Source: Paragonimus skrjabini miyazakii (Eukaryota; Platyhelminthes; Trematoda; Plagiorchiida; Troglotrematidae). Taken from it: 64,000 bases of DNA. The stretch covers positions 17,953 to 81,952 of the forward strand of contig JTDE01000241.1 in NCBI GenBank assembly GCA_014338405.1. Direction: 5' to 3'. The first letter of the stretch is position 1; every line of letters starts with the position of its first letter. The position numbers and the translations under genes are program-made. Under the pieces are notes generated by a model. The model saw only the letters and a list, made by a program, of their open reading frames with translations, was not told where the DNA came from and did not search any database. Shown piece after piece: positions 1-11,098 of the stretch.

Positions 1-1100
1 ATAATCCTCCTTTTTCATCGCCGTTTTCACATTATGAATTGTCCCATAAGTTGGTTGGTTCATTATCAGTTCTAACCGTTCACCGGCTCCATCACTCCCG
101 GTGGGTGCCCCTAATAACCATCAGGGAAAACACTATTTTTAAGGAATTTGCGTGAAAATAATTTGGGGAATGGCGCATAGTCACCTTGACCATAATGCGA
201 TTTGTTCGTGTATTGCGGATAGTACCAAAGTTGAGTTTGTGGTCATGATCGTGATCGTTGATCATGATGATCACCACAGCCTTGGTTGGGGTACAAAATG
301 GATATTGGACGTTTTGGTTGACTGGTTCCTGACAGATATAAAAGCTGGTATTCGCGTAAGTTTTCGGATCGCCTTAAATGTTTCTCCAGTTTTTGACAAT
401 GCCATCCTACTTGATAGCAATTAAGTGCTAGTGAGACAAGCTTGGCAACGACTCACCGACAAGTCAGCGCGTGTTCCGCATCCTTGTATGGGCAAATGTA
501 CCCGCTTTGTATATATGATATCCTAGAAAATTGCAAGCCTTACACAAACGGCTGCCGGCATCCGTTTCGGATTAATCCTGTCACACTGATAGAAGCCAAC
601 AGACGTTTGCTTATAATATTGACCACAAGTGACTTGTGCCGCCCCATTTGTCGTTTCACTCACACATCACGTATTAAGTGTTAACCCGAACGAATGAGGT
701 CGGGAGGCCTATGAGTGGGGGATTTTGTGATCCAGCCAGCCACTGTTGGTTAGCCAGAAGGTAAGCTACTAAGAAAGTAAAATTATCATTTCTCGGAGGT
801 TAAAAACGGTATTCCGCTAGGGAGATGTAAGTAGAAAAAGAGATATTGTAACTATAAGGCAGGAAGTTGTGCAGTACAGGAGTACATATTACATTCTGTA
901 TAGGATGATGGAGAAGGGAAACAATAATTTAAAGCTGAACCAAGAAACAAACTAGACATTCATCTTACAGTTCACCAACAAGACCATATTGAAGCAGAAG
1001 TGGACGGCCATCATGGCCCAGCCTTCTGAAAAGGAGAGCAGGAGACCCAACGAACGACAGCGGTCGTTGGTTGATGGAAATAAAAATTGGATTTAACAGC
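1..1100. other. Gene-less stretch, nothing recognised
   Basis: Only short overlapping open frames are present (the longest about 90 codons, on both strands over 90-424). None shows a motif I know. The section 150-280 holds a run of GATCATGATGATC-like palindromic words that gives His/Asp-rich translations on both strands, which suggests low complexity rather than coding. No repeat family was recognised. Confidence 0.5.
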
Positions 1101-1109
1101 CAACCCGGT

Positions 1110-2210
1110 TGCACTTAGCGTATTCATCGTCTCTTCTGTGACCGTTTGTAACGATCAGTTTGGTAGCCCAGTAATCCGAGGCAGCTAACGCATTCGCGGC
1201 TGCATTCATCAAAACGCCATGCAGTCACGTCATCACGACCTATGGCACGTATAGTTACTTTGCATATCGTGTGCTTGAAATAACAGCCGGGCAACTTCCG
1301 CCCATTGAAACTTCGGACTCCCTTCCGGATCGTCTTCGTTCAGATAGTCGGGTTCAAGGTTAAGTTTTCCGAAGATCTTACCTCGGTATTACAACGCGAG
1401 AGACCCACTTGGATAACACCCTAGTATTTCAGCTTGTGATCACCTGGATTTCGCCTACCTATTTTAAGTTGTTGGTGCAGCAGCTGCCGTAGAATTCGTC
1501 CGTCGCCCATCTTACGGACGTGTTTGAACCAACGAAGCTGATTGAGCATCCGCGTAGTTTCAATCCTGTCCGTGTCCGTTCTCCGAAGTACTTCAGTATT
1601 CGTAACCGTGTCCGACCACCGAATACTCGAATACGGTGGACAACACATGAGGACGACTCAGATATTGCACATTCCCTCGATGCGATATTCAATTTTCTCT
1701 ACCTTACAACAGCGTAGACAGTACCATTGAATGATAGGCAAGCAGCTTGGTTTCCATTTTTAGGATGAGGTTCTTCCAGATACGTCTTTCAAGACGTTCA
1801 AAAGCAGCGTTAACCTTCGCCGCACAAGCTCAGTGCTGACGGCTCACCGACAGATCTGTCAGCAGATCTCCACCCAACTAGCGAAAGTTTGTGGAATCAT
1901 CTACAATGTCTCCAATAATGCGGATTCCGGTTATAGGCATAGCAATTCCCCTCCGAAAATGTTTGGATGAGTGAAAAATGTCTTACTTGTTTTGATATTC
2001 GCGAACCACACACGTTCAGCTTTATCGCGTGTGTGTTGGCGGTAGCCCGGGTACCGGCTTTTCACAAATACAAGAGATTGGATCGATCGAAATAGTTGTG
2101 GTTCGAAATGACAATCGTGATTGGTAGTTGGAGCCCCAAGAACCTTGCCCATACCGGCGATGAATACTATGCACAGTAATGCGAGGAACGTTGTGAGCCC
2201 GATCAGACGT
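1110..2210 (-). pseudogene. Non-LTR retrotransposon (LINE) C-terminal remnant
   Basis: Read on the minus strand, the fragments follow the order of the C-terminal part of a LINE reverse transcriptase protein. Near 2,000-1,940 is a segment ending PNIFGGELLCL, where such proteins carry a conserved hydrophobic strand. Near 1,830-1,740 are ACAAKVNAAFERLERRIW and the following KL.AYHSMVLSTLL, equivalent to the 'AKASAAFGRLRRRVW ... VLTTLLYG' block. At 1,648-1,421 are IRWSDTVTNTEVLRRTD, then IETTRMLNQLRWFKHVRKM, then a GRRNPGDHKLKY tail. The pieces fall in different frames with stops between them, so the element is dead. The catalytic YADD core is not visible here, so this is a 3'-end fragment. This LINE group differs from the plus-strand LINEs in the window (HVRKM tail, no RHLWRR block). 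The family match is from memory of LINE tails; the exact clade is not assigned. Confidence 0.75.
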
Positions 2211-2939
2211 TACTGCGATTAGAGACGCCGTTCTTGGATGAATAGGCTAGAACGCATATATCAAAAGAAAATAGAAACGCAGATTAACGAAAAACGTCCA
2301 AGCTGACGGATAAGCTTGTAACAGCACAGTAAGTCGATGTTTGTTGCCGTTCCACTCGTACGCCAAACAGGATGTTGTACAACACAGAAAATTTACTTGT
2401 CCAATTCGTCTAGTTCGGCACGATCCTTAACCGACTGATAAGATGCGGCCTTTCCACGATCTGAGTCAGAAACACTCTTTTTATTCAAATATAACTCCAT
2501 GGAACGGTATTGGGTATAGAACTTACTCCGGTCCGTCATCAAGTCCTGTGTGTCAAATGTACATGTATGTATTGTATATGTATGTATATGTATATTCATA
2601 TACGCGATACTTGGTGATAGGTTGGAATATGGAAGTTTAACCGAAGAATCACTACTTTAAGAAGTCGGATGGAGGAGCACACGTGTGACGAACCTGGGGT
2701 TGTCGATTCGTCGATACCACGTGTATTCTTACACCTTTAGGTGATGATGCTTCAATTTATGTATGAGTTGTCATATAGTCAATTGGGAAGAACTCCTGTT
2801 GATTATACCACTAATATTTGTGGTCAAAAAGAATAACTATGACATTTACTCTGGATATTTTCTTGGTATAATGACTGTTTCTAGAGTGTTAATGTCTCAG
2901 CCCATTGATGCATCCTTGCACTGATGTTTAAGTTGTTTC
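2211..2939. other. Spacer with TATG/TATA-rich simple repeat
   Basis: No gene was recognised. Positions 2558-2606 are an imperfect (TATG)n/(TATA)n tract. The rest shows only short frames; the final 100 bases may be the decayed upstream part of the LINE that becomes readable at about 2,940. Confidence 0.45.
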
Positions 2940-3660
2940 GATATTGAATGTCTCAAAATGCAAAGTGCCTCTGCAAAGTCGCTGTGATTACGTAGATTTA
3001 TCGTCAGATAATGGAGTCATGGAGGTTTCTGACCAGTTTGTATACCCGCGAAGCTGCATTAGCGGCGATAGCAGTGCAGATAATGAAATAGAAGCGCGCA
3101 CCTCTAAGGCTGGGGCGGTGTTAGCTAATGTTGGGCATCTCTGGCGACAGAAGGGTATCTTCTGAGTCTTAAGGGTCGCGTATATAAGGCGCAGTGGGGG
3201 CTGTGTTACTTTGCGGCAACGAAACATGGCTGCTAAGGATAGAAGACGAACTGTCTTGAGGTATTTGACCATCAATGTCTCCGTTTGACCGCTTGCATCA
3301 AGTTGCACCAACGAGTAAACGACGAAGAGGTTGGGAGGAAAGTATTTAGCAGTGACGTCCGAGCTAGTTCTTTTATTTAATCTATACGTTTACACGGACT
3401 TAAATGGTTAGGTTATATACTAAGGATGTCGTCTGCTACATGGAGCACTGCTTGCCAATGCTGTGGCCGACTGGTGTAAGGTATGAGGTAGAACAGGAAA
3501 GAAGTTGTTCAGCAGGAGACTGGCCACTGTAGATTGGGTTTGCTTCCCAGGCTGGGGACCTCGTGACTCACAGAGTCGGTGACTGAAGACAGGTGAGATG
3601 GCAACTGATCGAGCCCAGTGGTGTAAGTGTTGTTGTTGTTGTTCAATCTAGTTATCTGTG
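2940..3660 (+). pseudogene. LINE reverse transcriptase tail, plus strand
   Basis: The translation runs through the post-catalytic part of a fluke-type LINE protein. NVSKCKVPLQ is the 'SKCKVLLQ' strand after YADD. FVYPRSCIS matches 'FVYLGSCIS', and EIEARTSKAGAVLANVGHLW matches the 'EIEARISKARAVFANLRHLW' block. After frameshifts, GNETWLLRIED matches 'CETWPLRVED', VNDEEVGRK matches the 'VSNEEVRRR' segment, and PGWGPRD at 3,547-3,567 is the signature near the C-terminus. The protein-like signal ends just before a (TGT)5 tract at 3,627-3,643, which probably lies at the 3' end of the element. Frames change at least three times, so this is a pseudogene. The YADD core and endonuclease are missing. 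Confidence 0.85.
3627..3643 (+). repeat. (TGT)n microsatellite at LINE 3' end
   Basis: About five TGT units follow the last readable LINE residues. Short 3' repeats are usual for several non-LTR clades, so this may be the element's own tail rather than an independent microsatellite. Confidence 0.6.
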
Positions 3661-5700
3661 AAGTGATTGCACTTAATGACGCGGGGCGGTGAAATCCGTA
3701 AGGAAGTTGTCTTGTTGATGACGCCTCACGTTCACCTACAGCTTGATTATTTGCAAGGTGTAGGCACCTTCATGTTATATGTTTGAATATGGACGTAGTT
3801 GTTTTTAGTATTTATGTCCCCTCCTCCCTCCTTGTTTTTTCTTTCCGTACAAGGTTTGTTTTCTTTCCTCCGTGGTTGTGTGGTAGCTAAGCGTCAGTAA
3901 TAACTACTGATGTATTGTTGTCGATGATGACTGGATCATTCGCAGGATTACTGAATAGTATACGCTTTCGTATCTAGAAATACGTTTTCAAGACCACAGC
4001 TTCAAACAGTATGAGGGAATATAGACATATTTGCCAACAGCATGCAATGAAGAGTCCATGCAATGAACCTTAACAAACACAAATAGATTCAGAACCAATA
4101 AATGAACTAAAACACTTTTTTCAAGGCAAGTGCATGTTGATCGTACTGTTCATGTTTGCTTAATCTTGTGAATTGTTGGAGATGTAATATCAATAGTCAG
4201 TCAGAGTCGATACCGTGAGTGACGCAGTATTGCAGGTTGGTGGACGAACGGTATTAAGCACAGCCAGCTTGGACGATCGATAGTGCTGAACTAGTCAGCG
4301 TTCGTAAAAGAATAACGAATAGGGAGCAAAAGTGCTGTGTCTTCATATCTCTTCCGTGCTCGTTGAACATTGCTAACTATCCGTTCATTTTTATTTCACT
4401 ATTCTCATTGTTTAATGGATGTCCCGTGCTTGCTCTGATGCAGTCCACTTCATGTTGCTAGTTTCCACTGCCTACAGTCATACGGGCTCAAAAGACCAAT
4501 TATTCAATTTGTACATATATACAACTGGCATATTCTACTGTGTAAACAGTGTTGGGTTCACAAGTTGATACGATCTAGTTTTGCTGAAAATTGTGCTCCC
4601 GAGGTTTATCAAAGTCGAAAGACTGTAAAATCACAGTGGTCTGGTCAAGGTCATATATCCAAATCGACTGCCTGTGGCATGCGACCAGAATGTAACGTCG
4701 CACCGTTCAGAGGTCCTCACGTGCATGCACCTGCAGTGGCTTCAAACAACTCGCAGCTTGCCTACACCAGTGCAGCCAATATCACGCGCGCATGCACACA
4801 GCACATCCAGTTTTATCTCGGGCGTGAGATTATAACGCGTGGTTCAACACAGTGTCTTCACTGGGACCGATGTGACAACGAGACCGTCCACATGCGAACG
4901 CAACTTGCTTGGGTCTCTTGCGCACCGGCAACTGTTCCATGAAGTACACACTGTTCCGTCCTGTAATTCACTACATAGGCATCCACAGGATTCCACCCAA
5001 CACTTCACTAACATACCCACGAATTCCGGCCCCGTATTTTGTCCGAATCACAGCTGAAGGTGGACTGACTTTATATGGTCATTATTTGCATTACAATTTT
5101 TTGCACGTTCTTCTGATGTTCTTTAGAGTTTTAACAATTTCACCGATACTAACAACGTATTGTAATTAGCAACACAGTATCTAAAACTGTCTTCATCACC
5201 TCGTGATGTTTCTATAGTGAACAATCAGATGCAATCATTGATGAGAACAAATGTGCATTCAGGGTATCCAGTCTGAGAAAGGAAGCCCACGGATAGGTAG
5301 CATCACGTAACTCAAATATAAGATAGTGAAACCAGCGATCTAAGTATGTTTCAGTGGGTAAGATATGTGGAAAAGAGCACTGGAAATGTCCACCAAAGGT
5401 TGATTCAGGTCGATTCAGGCAGAGGTGAGTAGGTAGCTAACCAAAGACCCGGTTCTCGGGTAAACAGGTGGACTAACTCAAATGCACAGGGCGTGTACCC
5501 AAGCTGCGGATTTGGAAATTATCTTCAACGTGGGGGTTAACTGTAAACTAAGGAGGCTTCTTCAAGCGAGTACGCAGTCGCGGACAACGAGCGGTAGTAC
5601 TATCAGGGCGTGATGGATTCAGGGTTGACTGCCGGGTCTCCCTATAAAATACCACGAGCTCTTTGATGGTACTACGACCTGGTATGTGCCATCTCGCCAC
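3661..5700. other. Gene-less stretch with one unassigned 126-codon frame
   Basis: The longest frame is 4,565-4,942 on the plus strand (125 residues, Cys- and His-rich, no motif recognised). Two shorter frames overlap it at its 3' end. 4,565-5,170 is visibly richer in G and C than its flanks and may be a decayed repeat, but I could not match it to a family. No splice signals or promoter elements were convincing. Confidence 0.4.
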
Positions 5701-5739
5701 AAAATGGTTTAAAATGCCCCAGTGGTAGTACATTGGCTC

Positions 5740-6540
5740 TCGGCAAGCGTGTCATCCGTCTGTATGCCTTATGGACATATTGTTGGTCTACACTATACGC
5801 GGACAAATCCCGAGGAAGACATACAAATCACCTCGATGATCATAGGATCCAACGGGTACGCAAGGTGTGTCGGATACCTTGAATGGCTGACCCCATCCGA
5901 ATGGCGTACGAACCAACCTGGTCACAGGCCTCTGTCGCAACAGCCTTGTCAATCTTAGACTCTATGGCTGAACAGATCTACTGTACTAGATCCGCCTTAA
6001 CGAATTTTCAAACTACTGCGTTGCCTCTGTCACAACCTAATGCAGGGTGCACTGGACATACTGGATGAATGAAATCCATCTCAAGGGTGTGTGGACCCAG
6101 CCAATACTGATCACTGGCTTCAAATAGACTGCGAACTCCGTGCTTCCTTCTGACACCTTGTAGATTTGGTTTTCTTTGGGTGGGCCTCTCAGGTCAACCC
6201 CTTCTTCAGCCAGGACAACCGGGAGGCATAGAGTCCCAGCGATTACAATTTTTTCAACCTGTATTATTTTTGAATTTTCTCCCATGTGTTTATTGACACT
6301 TTTTGACCAAGGTGTTGGCGGCCGGCTTTGCTCCCATGTCACATTTACCGTACTAACGTAATCGGTCTCATTTTCCCCCCTTTAGTTTACTTGGTGACCA
6401 CTACAATCTCGTTTTCTGGCACACATAAGAGATTTATCTCATTTGCTGTTCGCGGTAGCAGTCATAACCTGAATTATAATTTGCCAATCACCAGTGTTAC
6501 TTTCAGCTAATTAACGAAGTACCATGCTCACATTCCCGAC
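5740..6540 (+). other. Probable 5' region of the 6.5-8.7 kb LINE
   Basis: This segment lies directly upstream of the endonuclease start and holds several overlapping plus-strand frames of 60-78 codons with no stop-free protein. The frame at 6,328-6,510 leads directly up to the endonuclease frame. I infer a 5' untranslated or ORF1-like region of the same element from position alone; no zinc-knuckle or PHD motif was seen. Confidence 0.35.
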
Positions 6541-7230
6541 ATCATTTAAGTTAGCCACCTTCAATGTTCGAACACTTATGCAGTTTTGTCATTAGGCATC
6601 TCTTGTACTACATTGTAGATCCTCGCCATTGAGGTTTGTTATCTCGCTGAAACATGGTTTCAGGATTCTAGCTCAGTGCTGCACTTTCAGTCTCCGTCAA
6701 CCGCTTTGTTACGTGCATACAATGTGCGCTTGTCTGGAGAGCATGTGGCTCAAACCGTTGGCCAAGCCTGTGTTGGAATCGCCCTAAACGTATACGCAGA
6801 AAAAGTGCTGCTTGACTGGATACCCGTCAACAGCCGTCTTTGCACTGTTAGACTCGCAGGTACGGTTTGAGCATCGGCAGGCGCCCATCACAAATGCTAT
6901 CTATTTGTTGTTGCTGCATATGCCTCCACAGACTATAGTCCAGACGCAGTCGAAGCTGATTTTATCGTCAGTTCATCAACCTTATATACACCGCATAGCG
7001 CACCTCCGTGGGTTTCGATTGTTCGTTGGTGTGTGCCAAATCCAGTTTGCACTTTGGTTAGAAGCCACTTCGTTGTCAAACACAAACGGAGATGAGCGTT
7101 CTGCACCTACCAGGAAGCATTTGCTTCTAGTCCAGGACTTCATTCATCGTCCGAAATGGCAACACATTTGGCATGCAATACAAAAGTGTGTTATTGCTTT
7201 GTGTAGTACTACCGTTCGTTTACCTGCATG
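6541..7230 (+). pseudogene. LINE apurinic-type (APE) endonuclease domain
   Basis: The domain opens with LATFNVRTL at 6,551-6,577, the usual first strand of LINE endonucleases. At 6,676-6,870 it continues with LHFQSPSTALLRAYNVRLSG, then VGQACVGIALNVYAEKVLL and PVNSRLCTVRLAG, which match the region after the catalytic Glu. The Glu strand itself is frameshifted: nearby bases read as AETWF in one frame at about 6,645. In the next frame, 6,812-7,231 carries remnants of the 'AYAPTDYSPDA' block and RPKWQHIWHAIQKC near the end. The endonuclease would nick target DNA before target-primed reverse transcription. Frame breaks near 6,600, 6,870 and 7,000 make it inactive. Confidence 0.85.
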
Positions 7231-7249
7231 ATGCTCGTCTGAATATCTC

Positions 7250-8700
7250 ATCCTGCAGCAGGTATAAGCCTGTTCGCAACGCTACTCGCTTGGAACCCGG
7301 GAAGCAGCTACGATAGAATCGCGATTCCTCGTGGATACAACGCACTTTCGAGGTGGAACAAGCTACTAGTGCCAGGAACCCCTTGGAAGCTTTTCAATTT
7401 CGTCCGAACTACCGGTAGAAAAAAAAGGTGCCACCGATGCCAACTACGAGACCAATGTTGAGCTTAGCCGTAACTCGCAACGACGCTTAGGACGCTGAGC
7501 TGAGTGTTTCCAACAACAGTTCAACTGGCCGCCCGCGCTAGTGACAACGGCTTTGGGCACTTCCTCTGCCCATTAGTTTGGTGGCGTTCTGCCACCACCA
7601 GAAACGGAAGTCTCACTTGAGATCTAGTTTCTGAAACGTCGCGAGATACCTAGCCCAGATGAATTTTCTATCGCAGTTTTATAGGTGGATGCTAGCTGTA
7701 ACCAAAACCTGACGAACTGTGCCATTCACAAAGAATTATATAGACCTCCTCAGACCTCGGGCTGAGTTCGACAACCTCGAAGGAAATGAGATGCCAAAGT
7801 ACGCACTGACAGACTGCGAATATGATGGCGTGAAACTGTTCTCAGGCACTCGATTGCGAGACATAGAGTACGCAGACAACAGTGGTCCAATCTGTGAGGA
7901 TCCACGGGATCCCATAACATTTTAGGTAGGCTAGAGGTTTTAGTTCGTCAGTTTGGTATAATCATTGCATCTTCTAAGTGCGAGGTGCTGTTGCAAGCTT
8001 GACAAGACTCTGTCTGTGCTCTCACCGTTGATTATGAGCAGTTGAAAGTAGTCGAGAAGTTCGTGAACCTTGAGAATTGTATTAGGGCTGTTGAAATGTC
8101 CGGTGAGATCAAAAATCATATACCTAATGTCCGGATGGCGTTTCCCAGCCCACGCCAGCTGTGGTATCGGCGGGCTACTGTAAGTGCGGTTTATTTGCAC
8201 GACTGCCGAATCTAGTTCATCTGCGTGGAGGGTGCTCACAGATTGCCCGTTTCCGATCATCGTTCTCTCTAGAGCATTAACGATTTGTGACAGGAACTCT
8301 TTGTCAAAGATGACAAAGTTCGCCGACGTGTCTTCTTGTCGAGCGGACTCTGCGGATCTGTGATCTTAATGAACCCATCCTACAAGTTTCGTTGTTCTGA
8401 CCACATCTTATGAATGCCAACACACCGCTCGCCACGCTGTGCCTTGCTTATGAATAGTGGGTTAGGCTGGAAACGGTATTTCGATGGCTAGTGTATGACT
8501 TGGGTTCGGGGAATGGAAGCATTGACAGTTGTTTAACTGAGACGTTCCCGGCTGGGGTCCAACTGGTAATAAACACCCTTGGTCGAGAACTCCTTCTGAT
8601 GTGACGAAGAATGGAAGTCAGTGATGCTCGTATTGGGATCTCTGTATGCACCATTGTAATTTTGTCTACTCCACATCTTACTTTTCTGCCTTACACATTC
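7250..8700 (+). pseudogene. LINE reverse transcriptase and C-terminal tail
   Basis: This continues from the upstream endonuclease in the same orientation. 7,390-7,430 reads KLFNFVRTTGRKK, equivalent to the linker motif 'LFQLIRSTGPRK'. The frame at 7,719-7,925 contains RLRDIEYADN, so the catalytic YADD is present as YADN (7,869-7,880). The second metal-binding Asp has become Asn. Next come IIIASSKCEVLL (7,960-7,990), QLKVVEKFVNLENCI (8,039-8,083), VSDHRSL near 8,250 and DKVRRRV near 8,310. Stops and frameshifts separate these blocks. The whole element spans roughly 6.5-8.7 kb, the most complete LINE here, lacking mainly RT palm and finger segments between 7.45 and 7.72 kb. Confidence 0.85.
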
Positions 8701-10380
8701 CATGTCTTCCTCACATATTGTGGCACGTCGGCTATTTCGTGTAGGCTGTTCGTGTTAAATATAATATCTGTAATATGGAGTGTCTAAAACGGCGCACTCT
8801 ACAAGAATGGCTTCAAACATGGTCATTTCAGATGCACACTCAAACAACGTTTACTGTTTCTTTTGATTTACGTGTATCAACTCATGACAAAGCCGACTGA
8901 TTTTTTCAAGGTAAATATTAAAAACTTTTTAACGTTTTTGTCTTACGAGCTTCCGAACACTTCGCATGCAGTTGGGACGACAAGGTTGTTCAACTTCGTG
9001 ACAAAATTTTTGCATGTTTACCTGCTAACCGAAGAGCAGTCTAGCACCAGAGACATTCGTATTTTAAGGCGCAGATGTTTTTTTTGTCTCTAGATCTGAA
9101 ACTGGTTTACAATCCGTGGCCGAAAATTGTAGTTAATTTTCCCGTAGGATATTCCTCTGTATTGTCGCCGTGAACGGCAACTCGAGGCACAGCACTGTGC
9201 TTCCAGGCATATTATCGTTGAGGTTCATTCCACGTGTGTATTACTTCAGAACACTGCTGCAAGTAGGTACCGCAAGAGCTTTCTGTTTTGTCTATCATAC
9301 AATTAGTGACAAATTATTTAGAAATCACGTCGACCGAATCGGTTGATGATGTGGTGGTGGCGTTTTTCCTGTTATTCATATTATGGTTATGCTCTTCATT
9401 TTCATGTCGTAGTCATATTCTTGTTTTTAATCTTATGACTACAGAACGTATTCGATTATCTGAGCATTTTCTCTCAACTGGTTGATCGATGGATTTATGA
9501 AGGAATGTTATATCACGTGTCAATGCATTAATTATCAGTCTATCTTTTCGCTAGTGTATTTGTTTTGCATTACTACCGATTGATGTTGCATACACCAATC
9601 ATGTGCTCTCTTGTAGATTTGCATGAAAATTGCTCGCGAGAAGTTATTTCATATTTTGAGCTACGCGCTCTTAATCGGTACACGTTTTTGGACATAATTG
9701 AAGAGAATACGCGAAGTGGTAATTGCTTATTTTTATTGATGTACGAGACAACATTGCTTCAGATGATTACCTACGTACGTGTTCAAGAATGAGATTGGGA
9801 GCTGTGTCACAACGCAAGTCTTATAGGACAAGGTATGCAGATCCATCGGTTGATTCTGTTTCCGAATTAGGTACACTTCGGAGCGGTACATATGTGCGTA
9901 TCATTGATGGGTAAATGAAGGAAAATAAGAGTATTGAATGCCAACTTTGGTGGCCATACGGTACACATCTAACAACTCCCGGTTTTGATTTCTCACTTTT
10001 GCCGTAGTCAATACTTACTAAGTAATCCGCCGCCTCAATCGGGTTCCTGAAGGTCTTCGGTTTTTCATTTTGACTACATGCTCTTGTTGAGTGTTTTTAA
10101 TGTGTCAGTGAAGGTTTCACGATTATTCTTCGTTTACGCTAACAAGCAAATGGTTTGGTGGGTCAAAAAATAGACTGATGGGGGTGTTCGAGGGAGGATT
10201 GGTTGCCAGTTCAATTTCTATTTGATAAAACGTACACGATTAGTCTACACTGAGTAGACTGATCGCACGATCAACACAGCTGTTCGCCGGCGCGTATTTC
10301 AGAAGGCTCGGGATGATTGGGTCACGTAATCCGTATGTCATCTGATCGTTAGCCATACCGGGCAATATATACTGAGACTA
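8701..10380. other. Gene-less stretch between LINE and PLE cluster
   Basis: Only short plus-strand frames of 60-76 codons (8,863-9,093; 9,288-9,485; 9,565-9,914) are seen, with no recognised motif. The DNA is AT-rich compared with the flanking retroelements. At 10,270-10,300 a short reading resembles the LINE word AVRRRVF, too little to call. Confidence 0.4.
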
Positions 10381-10387
10381 CCAACAG

Positions 10388-10870
10388 TTGACGGCTACGG
10401 GGCGCACGTCCCATGCAGCCCAATTGGTCATGCTGTTCACCACCACCCGAATTCCGAGATCACCACTAAAAACACCGCTGCCGCTTAACACCAGATCTTA
10501 CATAATCTATGAATTCCCGTGTAAGTGTCACGCCACTTATATAGACAGAACCGAGCGGCCGTTACGCAATCTCATCATCAAACACATTCCAATTTGGGTT
10601 TGTAAAACATGAATACCACAATGCCGGACTCAAGACAGAATACGACAAGTCACAAGGAGTTGGTGTCAACGATCGCTCGACACTTGTTGACATATCGACC
10701 CCAACTGAACCTGGAGAAGGTTTTTCTGATAAGTTACGCAATAGAAGTCGAATACATTCTCCGGTTCTCGGTGACGGTAGTAATTAGCACATGGAAGCCA
10801 CCCCTCTGCCTACCGAAAGACTTGTTTGTCATTACCAGATTGCCCCGGTATCTGATGTGTACGGATGTGT
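10388..10870 (+). pseudogene. Penelope-like element, GIY-YIG endonuclease remnant (copy A)
   Basis: The first frame (10,388-10,609) carries AAQLVMLFTTTRIPR, matching the end of the RT-endonuclease linker. It continues with SYIIYEFPCKCHATYIDRTE, the GIY-YIG core with its Cys pair (CKC) and a degraded YIG (YID), then RPLRNLIIKHIPIW. After a stop, the next frame (10,609-10,878) continues with STIARHLL, ILRFSVTVVI and PPLCLPKDLFV, the C-terminal half of the PLE endonuclease. The spacing matches the better-preserved copy at 12.7-13.06 kb, but the residues differ a lot, so this is a separate and older lineage. No RT part was found upstream. Confidence 0.85.
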
Positions 10871-10900
10871 GTGTGTGAGTGTGCATGTTTGTGTGATTGT
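10866..10900 (+). repeat. Imperfect (TG)n tract
   Basis: An interrupted TG run lies just beyond the last readable residues of the copy A endonuclease. It may mark the end of that remnant. Confidence 0.5.
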
Positions 10901-11098
10901 CGGTTTTATCGTTTAGCTTCACAATGCCCATTGAACATTGCTATGTAAATCCACAGACTGCAGTAGGTGCCTGATGAGATGCAGTGAATTGTGCTCGAGA
11001 GATGCATTGTGCAGAAACTGTTCTTGACTTCTCTTTTCATCTATCGGCTCCACTGTCTGTAAAGGTGTTGCATCACGTGAATTTCTTGCTGTCGCGCT

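Noticed and set aside
152..424. Metal-binding His/Asp-rich protein
   Set aside because: The His/Asp run comes from a palindromic GATCATGATGATC-type stretch that gives the same look on both strands.
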